The notes beneath the pieces are model-generated. The model was not told where the DNA came from and made no database searches. It saw nothing but the letters and a program-made list of their open reading frames with translations. A program made the translations under genes and the position numbers. Shown here one piece after another: positions 48,563 to 64,000 of a DNA stretch of 64,000 nucleotides. Source of the stretch: Adineta vaga (taxonomy: Eukaryota; Rotifera); the NCBI GenBank assembly GCA_021613535.1, contig CP075497.1, positions 4,960,001 to 5,024,000 on the forward strand. The letters are read 5' to 3'. Position 1 is the stretch's first letter, and the number at the start of each line of letters is the position of its first letter.

Positions 48563-50526
48563 CTAAACTAATTGATTGATTTCTTTCATGAATGTATCGT
48601 ATGCATCATCGGTTGATGGTCCAGTCATCATTATATGATGTTGAGTTGTACTATTAGATGTATTACCTAAACGAGATCGCATTGAAAGTGGATCTTCAAA
48701 ACGTGATGTCGATTTCATTCCACCGATGTCGGATCCTTTTGAAATAGTACTACTACTACTTGTACCCGATGTCATTCCACTTCGTTTAACTTTCAATACA
48801 GTAGGAACAAATTTAGTTACATCTTGTCGTGCTCTAAAAAACAAATGGTATAGTTTCGAAGAGGAGGAATAAGAAGAGATTCCATTGATTACCTTATTTG
48901 AGGTTTTGCTTCAAAGGTCATGCTAGGTTTACTGGACATAGAAGCTAGATTATTAGTTGGTACGGATGGATGTTGTAGTTGTGGTTTTGCAATAAGACTT
49001 GGCGGAGCACTGAATACGTTTGGAGCTTGTTGACGGGCTAGTTTTGATGCATTTGGTGGTGCCATATTAGGAGGAAATGATGATCGAACATTTGGTGGCA
49101 TGCGAACATCTATAAGATACATAGCGTGTTACAAAATTATAATTGTTATAAATTTCTTACTTGGATTAGCAGCAAAAAATGATGCTGGTGGCGGTGGTGG
49201 AGGTAATCGCATACCTAAAAGTGTGAAAAATATACGTTGATGGAAAGAATTTTCAATGAGACTAACCGCGAGGAGGTGGAGGAAATGGTGGAGGCATGAT
49301 AAGAGGACGATCCTAGAAGAGAAAGCAAACGAATATTTGACTGAATGAAAAGAATAAGTTTCTTGATTGACGAACTGGATTGAGTTGTGGTGGTTGTGAG
49401 ACAGTAACTGGAGTACCGAATTCTTGCATTTCATTTTGCTGATAATCAGCAGCAATATTATCACTCCATCGACTCACAGGTGCTGTCGTTGGAAGAGACG
49501 AAGATGGATCAGTAAAACGAATTCGTCGTCGATCTAAAAAAGTAATTCATATGCATATCAAGTATCTATATATGAAAAGATATTCACCATTAATTTGTGC
49601 AGTTTTTGTAGGTAATGAGACTTCTGTAAAAGAAGAGGAATTGAATGAGACTTAAATGAATTGAATTGAAATTTTATTACCTTCATCATCGTCACTAATT
49701 TCTTCATTATCACTTAGAATTGGTGGTCGACCAGGTGGTGGTCCTGGTGGTTTTCTTGAGATGACAATGCGTTGAGTTTGTTCAACCGATCTTTAAAGAA
49801 AAACATTCAAACTAATATACAATGAAATGTGTTTTAGAGATAATTTACTCTTTTTGTTTAAGAATACCACGTGGTGTATCCTGTGATGCTGACACAGATC
49901 CATGAGGTAATTCCGGCATTGGAATTTCATCAAGTGTAACACGTTGAGTTTCTTTCACTGACTCTATCAACGAAAAAAAAAGAAGCAAATATTCAATAAA
50001 TAAATCGTTAAAAAGAAACAATATTTTCCTTACCAAACCATGTAATCAATTGAGCACGTGATTTTTCATACTCTGCATGTAATGTATCCATATGTAAAGC
50101 AGCATCAGGTTGGTCTTTTGTCTATTGAATATAATTCAAAGAGTCAAAAATGATTTCTAAATCATTTATTTACTTACATAAAGTCGATATACACGATCCC
50201 ATGTTTCTTTTACTTTCTTTCGTTTCTCTTGTAAAACTTTAATGTTATAAGGTGATGGATTAATTGGATCATATTCCATTCGATCCAAATGTTCCATATC
50301 AGTAATGAGACCTCTTGGATTCTTGTTTTTGAGTACATTTTGTCGTACCAATAAACGTTGTTTCTTATTTTTCTTCAATTCTTTCTTGCGAGCTTCTTTT
50401 CCTACAAGAACGAAAATTCTCTTCAATATCCTTTTTTACATTCATCTCAAAGGAAAACTTACGAGCTTGATCAGTTGGATTCATTATTTTACCACTTTTC
50501 GTTATACTAATATTTCTTCCACCCAT
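48563..50526 (-). CDS. WBP11: WW domain-binding protein 11 (splicing factor)
   Basis: Multi-exon gene from ATG 50526. N-terminus MGGRNISITKSGKIMNPTDQ then ARKKELKKNKKQRLLVRQN, and LDRMEYDPINPSPYN, all matching the conserved WBP11 N-terminal domain. RKPPGPPPGRPPIL and later PPPPPPASF are the proline-rich WW/PP1-binding stretches. An acidic EEISDDDE segment lies between, and the C-terminus RARQDVTKFVPTVLKVKR with DDAYDTFMKEINQLV is the family's conserved end (stop 48563). WBP11 (SNP70/NpwBP) binds PQBP1 and PP1 and works in pre-mRNA splicing. Seven or so short introns. It lies 219 bases downstream of the GCN2 gene on the same strand, with an acceptor TTTCTAG about 25 bases before the ATG. Confidence 0.93.
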
Positions 50527-50745
50527 CTTGAATTATAGATTTCGTTGATCTAGAAAGAAAATATATTTGTATTTATCAAGCACCAAATCCAAAATATATA
50601 TATATCGTTTTAGAAATGTTATAATCATTTTACATTCAACAACAAGGCAACACACATGTAAAGGAGAAGAAGAAAAAAATAAACATTAGACCCAAATGGA
50701 ATGTTTATATGTACACAATCACCCAGAAGGAAACACGTTTGAAAT

Positions 50746-57349
<6,604 letters not shown>

Positions 57350-57668
57350 CGTACAGACGGAGTAGCTCAAACGAGATGGAAAATATTCATCAACATATCT
57401 AGAAAAGATTTAAATTGCATAATTATATGAAATAAAATCATTCCTTTTTCTTTCAAATGAAAAAATGTAATGTAATGTGAGTGACGATATACTTACTTCT
57501 TATTGTTGAATGTTCTATCCAATCAAGACATTTTATTCGCATGATTTTCATTGGATCAATCTGTTGCGATTGTATGTTCGTCTCTGTATTTGTATCTGTA
57601 CTGTATATATTAATCTATTCTATTCTTTTCCATCGTTTCTTATTATTTATCACGAAAAAAAAGCAGTT
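57350..57668. promoter_or_regulatory. Divergent promoter region of GCN2 and the membrane-protein gene
   Basis: A short stretch between head-to-head start codons. The plus-strand frame is open upstream of 57669 back to 57510, so the start of that gene could be earlier. Confidence 0.45.
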
Positions 57669-58535
57669 ATGGAATACAAAGGAATGAATCGAATATTGCA
57701 TTTTATTGTTGGTATCTTTTTATTCCTTATTGTGCTTTTTCTCTATCTTGGTCTTCGTCCAATTTTTATTCTTGCTAGTCTTGCTCTCGGCATATTTCTT
57801 GTTGATTATTCAATTTTTCCATTTATATATCTTTATCAAGCATTTAAACAATGGTTACCTCTTTTATTTGAATTAAATATTTTAAATGGAGTATTGATTT
57901 CCACACGAATACTCCATTTTTCCAAATTTTCATCATTTATATTTATAACTATTTGTCTTGTACGAAGTCTTACTGTGATTTATTGTCGTCATTTACCTAT
58001 CAATGATGAACATCGTTTATATATTGAAAATAAAATTCAATTTTTAACAAGATTATTTTTAAAAGAATTCGAAAAACTTTCCAAACGTTTTACGAAATTA
58101 TTCTCTCAAAATGATGATCATGAATTGGAAAAATTTCAATTAGATCAAATCAAATCATTGGACAATGTTCCTTCTGAACATGATGAAACAATTCAACGTT
58201 TTCAAAAAATTGCTCACGAACTTTCATCACCAATGATCTCAAATATTGATTGTTCAAATAGTTCAACACCACCCATTCGTCGTCATCATCAACGTATTCT
58301 TCAACAAAGTGAACTCGAACCATTACCTCGAACACCAATTACACCAGCACATACAAATTCATCCAAAGAAAAAATTCTACATTCAACTATGAATGGGTCA
58401 TACACAGGACCTATGACAAGAAATCGTATCAAAACAGGTGGTTCATCCTCAATCACAACATCTCCATTGAAGAGCAAGGCACCAACGGAAATGACTTTTC
58501 TTATTTGTAAAAAAGATGAAATTACTTCTAAATAA
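57669..58535 (+). CDS. Multi-pass membrane protein of unknown function
   Basis: Single-exon frame; from ATG 57669 it is 288 residues (MEYKGMNRILHF). The N-terminal third is strongly hydrophobic: FIVGIFLFLIVLFLYLGLRP, IFILASLALGIFLVDYSIFP and FIFITICLVRSLTVIYC suggest three or more membrane helices. Then comes a charged helical stretch (FLKEFEKLSKRFTKLFSQND) and a Ser/Pro-rich tail with RTPITPAHTNSS. Arrangement resembles ER or nuclear-envelope proteins such as reticulon-like hairpin proteins with a cytosolic tail, but no family is recognised. An in-frame ATG at 57510 would add 53 residues, including another hydrophobic stretch; I prefer 57669 because the region before it looks like leader DNA. 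Confidence 0.6.
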   Translation: MEYKGMNRILHFIVGIFLFLIVLFLYLGLRPIFILASLALGIFLVDYSIFPFIYLYQAFKQWLPLLFELNILNGVLISTRILHFSKFSSFIFITICLVRSLTVIYCRHLPINDEHRLYIENKIQFLTRLFLKEFEKLSKRFTKLFSQNDDHELEKFQLDQIKSLDNVPSEHDETIQRFQKIAHELSSPMISNIDCSNSSTPPIRRHHQRILQQSELEPLPRTPITPAHTNSSKEKILHSTMNGSYTGPMTRNRIKTGGSSSITTSPLKSKAPTEMTFLICKKDEITSK

Positions 58536-59146
58536 CAATCAAAAATTGGACAGATATTATGCTATTTTTTATTTCTATCAATCATTTAATGTCAGATGTT
58601 TTTCTTTTTTTTTACTTTCTTTAGTTAATTTAATAAAAAAAGAAAGATTATACATTAGATTCATCGTACAATGTTTGTAAACTGTAGCGAACGAGGTAGA
58701 CATTAGATTCTCTTTGTAAGTCAAAATTATGCAATAGTTCACAAAATGACGATTGTCACAGTTGTTTTATTTTCGAGACTGATGATTAATTTGCGTTTCT
58801 TCTTCTTCTGCGCTAATAGTACATGTCTGTGTGACCCTATAACAAGAGTCAAATTGATAATTATTTGAATGAAATGAAAGTATATTGTGTAGCGATGTTT
58901 TTATATTCGATAGAATGTAAAATATCAAATTCTTTTATTTCACGATGTGTATCTAATGGTGAATAAGAAGTTTATGTCGGCTACTTTTGTTGTATATGAC
59001 ACAATATCACGAGAATGAAGAAAGATATCTTGTTAAATCGGTTTATCTATATATTAGCTTATGAATATACTGAAACACTGATAAGATACAAGAAAATAAT
59101 GATATATAAACATCTCAAGGTTGCCTCTTATCATTAAAGAAAAACT
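58536..59146. other. Intergenic region between two plus-strand genes
   Basis: AT-rich 3' UTR and promoter DNA; AATAAAA near 58630 could serve polyadenylation. No gene seen. Confidence 0.4.
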
Positions 59147-60494
59147 ATGCGTTCGTCATCACTTTTAAAAGCTGTCGTTTCGGTTTGTAAAATCTTATGT
59201 TAGCTATGAACGTGTTTAATAATATTGTTTTTTATTTAGACTTTAAATCGTACATGTCAACGTTATCAAAATACAGCTAGTCAAGCAGACCTAGTATTAC
59301 ACACTGATCCTGTTCTTCCAATCATTGATTTTTCTTCATTTGCAAGTAAAAATGAAGCAAACAATTATTCTCGTGATATAATTGAAAAATTAGCTAATGC
59401 TTGTGAACATGTTGGATTCTTTTATGCGATTGGTATGTAGTGTTGTCATTCATGTTTCAACTAAATTCAACAATCATTTAGGTCATGGAGTATCAAATGA
59501 ATTACTTCTTCGAACATTATCTATCACACGTCAATTATTTGATCTAGATTCAAAAATAAAAAATCAATATGCTGCTCGTTTATTTACGAATTCATCAAAT
59601 AGAGATCAGAAATATGGTGGATTTGGTCGTGGTTATCAAAGTCTTGGTGAAAATGTTACGAATACAAAACGTGATCGACATGAAGGCTTTGATCTGTATC
59701 GTGAATTAGAAAAAAATCATCCACTTCGTTTACAATTTGATAATACAAATTTAACTGATAAGAATTTACCTGATTATCGTGATTTGGCTGTAGGACAGAA
59801 TCCATGGCCAAAGGAATTACCATTATTTAGAGAAATCTTAACAGAATACACTAAAGCTATGTTACAAGCAGGTGAACGTGTCATGCGTGGCATTGCTCTT
59901 TCCTTGGATTTACCTATGAATTATTTTGAAACAACGTTCAATGATTCATTTTGGGTAAAGAGAAAACACAATTTGTAATTGATTTCGTTCTAAACATCTT
60001 GTTATATTCTTTAGGTTATTCGTTGTATTCGTTATCCATCTGTTGAATCAAGTGAAAGCAAATCACCTGAATATGGTCATGGTTGTGGCGAACATTCTGA
60101 TTATGGTTGGCTGACATTTGTTAATCAAGATCTTGATTCACGTAATTGTCTTCATGTTCGAACAAGTGACACATCAAAAGCGACATATGTATCAGCTGAT
60201 CCTATCGTTGTTGAAGAGCAAATTGCATTAACATGTAATATTGGTGATATTGTTGCATTTATTACAAATAATAAATATCGTTCAACACGTCATTGTGTAG
60301 TTAGTCCTGTGAAACCAGCTCGATCACGTATATCAACTCCGTTCTTTTTCGAACCAAATCTTGATGTTAAATTACGCATTAATGAAACTGCTTCGGAATG
60401 TTATTATGGTGAATATTTAATCAATAAAGTTCGAAATAACTTCAATTATCACAATGATGAACCAATTGATCATGCGTATATACATATTCTATAA
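59147..60494 (+). CDS. 2-oxoglutarate/Fe(II)-dependent oxygenase, isopenicillin-N-synthase-like
   Basis: Four exons (59147-59182, 59240-59432, 59482-59954, 60015-60494) join in frame to 393 residues. N-terminal DIOX_N part: LPIIDFSSFASKN, LANACEHVGFFYAIGHGV. The Fe(II) triad is visible as His-x-Asp in GEHSDYGWLTFVNQD and the distal His in RSTRHCVVSP, followed by the 2-oxoglutarate-binding Arg-x-Ser (ARSRIST). Members oxidise many small molecules (plant hormones, fungal metabolites); substrate unknown. The N-terminus MRSSSLLKAVVSTLNRTC is Ser/Arg-rich and free of acidic residues, compatible with a mitochondrial leader. Enzymes of this type are common in fungi, plants and bacteria and rare in most animals, so a foreign origin is possible but unproved. 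Confidence 0.85.
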
Positions 60495-61212
60495 AGAACT
60501 TTCTGTTGTTTTCTTTTGTACACACAATCTTTGAATGATAAATATAAACTGATGGTCATAATAACCAGAAAATATGTAATAAGAAAAGTTTCTTCCTAAT
60601 AAAACCTATGAAAAGTAATTGTTCAGAATTCTTTCTTAATCTTCGATACTTTCATCTGTTGTTTTGAAGGGAAAAAAAACCAGTTAACATATTTAGTTTT
60701 ATGTTCTATTCTAAACATAGTCATATATACCATTTATCTCTACATAAAGTATCAATAAATCTGCAAAAAATTACCCAAAAACAAAATGGCATCTGTATAT
60801 TTATAACTGTAAACTACGAACGACGTGTGTGCTTTTATTTTTTTTTCTTTCATAGGATTATTGGTTGGTTACATGTACTTCGTGCATAAGTTAGTTCCAA
60901 TAGTCTATACGTACATATTTCAGACCAAGGTTTCTCCAGGGTAAGATGTCAATATCTAAGCTAGAAAGAATGTGAAATATTATTTATTAGAACAATAGAA
61001 AACGATTATTGTTGTGTCATTGTCAATTCCGTAGATATTAATTATATAAACCTACATTCTTTATCAGTAGAAATCTAATCGAATAGAACGAAAGAAACAA
61101 ACAAAATAGTCCAGAAGTCTATAGAGAGTGGAGCTCCATTCTTTTTCAGAATCTGTTCTAACATAGTATTTTCCTCAACTATACCATAATAAAATCATCT
61201 TTTCAGAGCAAC
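60495..61212. other. Intergenic region upstream of MscL copy 1
   Basis: AT-rich; ends with an acceptor TTTTCAG just before the MscL start codon. No gene seen. Confidence 0.4.
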
Positions 61213-61748
61213 ATGGCACGTGCGAAACAATGTTGTTTCAGTTTTTGTAAAGAATTCAAAGCGTATGTAGTCGAATATCGGATATTTTTCTTTTTGTACA
61301 GCATTTTGTTTTCTTTGACGTTAGATTTGCTACTCGTGGTAATGTTTTGGATTTAGCAATTGGTATCGTTATTGGTACTGCATTTACGAATGTTATTCAA
61401 TCACTCGTTGATGATGTTATAACACCACCCTTGGGTTTAGTTTTGGGTGGTGTTGATTTTGTTAATTTAACGATTAAAATGAAAAATTTCATTTATAAAG
61501 ATCAACCACCAGTTGTTATTCGTTATGGCAAATTTATTCAATCAATTATCACATTATCTATTGTAGCAATGGCATTATTTTGCGTCCTTAAAGGCATTAA
61601 TCAGTTGTACAAGATGACTTCGAAAAAGAAAGACAAGAATAAAACTGAAACAATAATTGAAGTGAACGAAGAAGTGAAACTTTTACGAGAAATTCGAGAT
61701 TTATTAGCTCGACAGTTACAAATGGAACCGATGGCTATTCGATTATAA
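61213..61748 (+). CDS. mscL: Large-conductance mechanosensitive channel MscL, copy 1 (bacterial-type, intron-containing)
   Basis: Two exons (61213-61262; 61325-61748) give 157 residues (E. coli 136). The tension-gated pore of bacteria releases solutes under osmotic down-shock. All hallmarks are present: FATRGNVLDLAIGIVIGTAF (first membrane helix and pore), IQSLVDDVITPPLGLVLGGV with the conserved PPLG, the second helix IITLSIVAMALFCVLKGIN, and the C-terminal bundle helix EEVKLLREIRDLLARQLQ. The N-terminus has an unusual Cys-rich extension (KQCCFSFCKEF). The canonical spliceosomal intron at the GC|A codon proves it sits in eukaryotic DNA and is not contamination. MscL is not a normal animal gene, so bacterial transfer is the best explanation. 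Confidence 0.92.
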
Positions 61749-62717
61749 TTTAATTTTCTTCTAAGGTATTTTTCTTCATAAAACAAATGGAATAAATATA
61801 TGTCGCATTAATATTCAAGAAAATTTATTGCAAAGACAACGAACTCATTTTGATGCAACTGAAAGTATCTGAATGAATTAGAATAAATTAGCAAAATGAT
61901 ATTATTGGCAAGAACATTGTCAATAATGATGCTTCACTAGCTGCTGATTAGAGAAAATTACACATCTAACAAAACAATTTCTAAGCCTGAAGTTATTGGT
62001 AATTATTGTAAATAAATACAGCGAAATTTCTTGGATAGTCAAGTTAAGGATGTGAATATATTTTACGCATTTCAAAAGAAAAACCGCATATTTGTTCGAC
62101 TATATCTGTATTCAACATATTTTATCAATGAAACAAATCTACTAGATATAATTGTCTACTTGACTTTACTATTCAGTTGGTGTTTTAGATTTGGTATAAT
62201 GAAAAATATTTTTATTACTCTGCTTTACTTTCTTTACCTTCATAGAGTACATGTCTCTTCAGACGAATAATAAACTAGATGTCTGAATTGCAATAGAATA
62301 AAATAGTCGTAAAGCGTTAAGTATTTCAAGTTTCATCGATAATCATCACCACAAACTACCTTTCAAAACTTATTGGACTGCATAGTTTTTGACGAAATTT
62401 CAGTACTACATTCAAATTAAGTCTAACCAACGCTGTCACAATGAAGTAAAGAATAATAAATCTTCAGTCTTTGTTTATTACTATTTTACAAACCTTTACT
62501 ATAGGTTTAGGAGGAAAATAATTCTCTGAAGGTCTATATCCCGCCAATAAATTCAAAAAAGACTTATAAAATAACAATAAATGTAGATTAAAAGTTTACA
62601 ATGTTTCACTAACATGTTTTAATGTTTGAGGGTGGGTGTGAGTATGTTTAATTCTTCTGTAAACGACAGTTTTAACGCGTTTCTTTTCATTAATTTTTAC
62701 TCCTATGCTAGATAAAT
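61749..62717. other. Spacer between the tandem MscL copies
   Basis: About 970 AT-rich bases with no gene seen. GGGTGGGTGTGAG occurs near 62631. Confidence 0.4.
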
Positions 62718-63250
62718 ATGAAACGTACAAAACAATGTTGTTTTAGTTTTTGTGGAACACTCAAAGAGTACGTATTCAATCCTTAAATGTTTTTTTTGTA
62801 CGTTAGCTGTATTTTTATTTTATTAGACTTGCTACTTGAGGTAATATCTTGAATTCAGCGATAAGTTTTGTTCTTGGCACTGCATTTTCTAATGTTATTC
62901 AATCACTTGTTGATGATATTATGACACCACCCTTAGGTTTAGTTTTGGGTGGTGTTGATTTCATTAATTTAACAATTAAAATGCCAAATTTCATTTATAA
63001 AGATCAACCACCAGTTGTTATTCGTTACGGAAGATTTATTCAAGCACTTATTACTCTAGTTATTGGGGGACTGTCACTTTTGGGTATACTCAAGAGTATC
63101 TATAAACTTTATAGAATAGCTTCGGAACAGGAACAAAAATCTGATTGTGAAACAGCAAATGAAGTAAGAGAAGAAGTGAAACTTTTACGAGAAATTCGGG
63201 ATATATTAGCTCGATCATCCCAAATGGAATCAGTGGATATTCAACTATAA
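62718..63250 (+). pseudogene. mscL: MscL copy 2 with in-frame TGA in the conserved pore motif
   Basis: Tandem duplicate of copy 1: exons 62718-62767 and 62827-63250 have exactly the same lengths (50 and 424 bases), the same intron position, and end ILARSSQMESVDIQL. The protein would start MKRTKQCCFSFCGTLKE. Codon 20 equivalent (62837-62839) is TGA where copy 1 has CGT for Arg of ATRGN. The rest is intact: IQSLVDDIMTPPLGLVLGGV, IYKDQPPVVIRYGRFIQ, EEVKLLREIRDILAR. The Asp after RGNxL is Asn-Ser (ILNSAIS). A full frame with a single stop suggests a recent null, a sequencing error, or readthrough; no in-frame ATG just after the stop can restart the pore helix. Confidence 0.75.
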
Positions 63251-63832
63251 CATCTTTTTTGTTCCACGACTTTTTTTTTCCAAAGATTAACTCTCTTTGT
63301 TATATTGCTTAATGTCATAGAAAAAAAAACATTTATTTGTTCGAAAAATGTCCGACGGCAATAGAAGTATATGCGTAGCGAAAGAATAAACGACTTCTAA
63401 ACTGTACAAATATATGATCTGCTAATGAGAAAAAAAGCACTACACACTCAAAAATAACTCGATGAGACCAAAGAGTAAAATAATAGATGAACAAAGAAAA
63501 AAAATTGATGACATGAACAAAATTTGAGTATTCGACAATCATTTTTATAAAAAAAAAAGAGAGAGAAGAAACAAGTAATACAAACGAAGTACACACGTAC
63601 ATATACAAAACGAAAAAGAAACTAACATGAAGTAAAATGTAACAAGAAACAAAAAAGGTAAAAATCGATTAATACGATTTCGACATGAGACGTAAATAAT
63701 CATTAATTATCTTTAACAGATAGATGACGAGATTCATGAGAAAGACGAAACATGCGAATATGAATACACATTGAAAATTGCACGAACTAAATACATATTC
63801 AATATGTTTTCATTGACTTGTTATCTTAGGAT
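63251..63832. other. Convergent 3' intergenic region
   Basis: Between MscL copy 2 and the minus-strand edge gene. A-rich on the plus strand, no gene seen. Confidence 0.4.
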
Positions 63833-64000
63833 TCATTTTTTGACTCGAGAACGAACTTTACGTGCAGGTTTGTCTAAATGATCAATGAATGATATTGTGA
63901 AATTGTAAAATAAAATCTCTTACCTTGTTGAGAACTGTCACTGTCTCGACGCATACCACCGACACCTTGTGCTGCTTGATTAGCTAATTTTGAAGCATAT
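63833..64000 (-). CDS. 3' end of an unidentified gene, cut by the right edge
   Basis: Two exon pieces: YASKLANQAAQGVGGMRRD plus SDSSQQ, then a short intron (about 63869-63923) and KPARKVRSRVKK with a stop at 63833-63835. Basic C-terminus. Too short to identify; the reading frame across the intron is consistent. Confidence 0.5.

Noticed and set aside
62625-62645. GGGTGGGTGTGAG as bdelloid telomere-like repeat
   Set aside because: Single short occurrence, not a tandem array.
61213-63250. MscL genes as bacterial contamination
   Set aside because: Both copies have canonical introns at the same codon and sit among animal genes with matching base composition.

Overview
This is animal nuclear DNA. 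It is AT-rich and gene-dense, and almost every coding gene is cut by short introns (about 50-70 bases) with GT..AG ends. The organism is probably a bdelloid rotifer. Three things point that way: two tandem SETDB1-type histone methyltransferase genes (an expanded SETDB1 set is known in bdelloids), two intron-bearing copies of the bacterial MscL mechanosensitive channel (bdelloids carry many genes of bacterial origin), and closely packed same-strand genes with splice acceptors just before their start codons (rotifers use spliced-leader trans-splicing). The species call is inference; no marker gene was seen.

Left part (1-17.4 kb, all minus strand): a FERM-PDZ tyrosine phosphatase of the PTPN3/PTPN4 type running off the left edge; SETDB1-like copies A and B; two tandem paralogous genes with an unrecognised N-terminal domain and a C-terminal CCCH zinc finger; a small unknown gene; and an LHFPL-type tetraspan membrane protein.

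Middle (18.4-30.5 kb): a small unknown plus-strand gene, an ER-type 2-Cys peroxiredoxin (minus), then four plus-strand nuclear housekeeping genes with small gaps (NC2-alpha/DRAP1, NUDCD1, INTS15, SYF2) that look like an operon, and a single-pass membrane protein with a poly-Asp tract.

31.5-42.3 kb (minus): a mucin-like secreted protein (signal peptide, TIL, VWD, paired beta-type domains, C-terminal cystine knot) containing about 6.5 kb of 21-bp-based Gly-Ser-Thr repeats. Its N-terminal half has apparent frame breaks. About 4.3 kb of low-complexity non-coding DNA separates it from a SAMD1-like winged-helix/SAM gene (plus).

Right part (48.5-64 kb): WBP11 and the GCN2 kinase EIF2AK4 (minus, adjacent), an unknown membrane protein (plus), a 2-oxoglutarate/Fe(II) oxygenase of the isopenicillin-N-synthase type (plus), MscL copy 1 (intact), MscL copy 2 (in-frame stop at a conserved Arg), and the 3' end of an unidentified minus-strand gene. 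No rRNA, tRNA, CRISPR array or intact transposon was seen.
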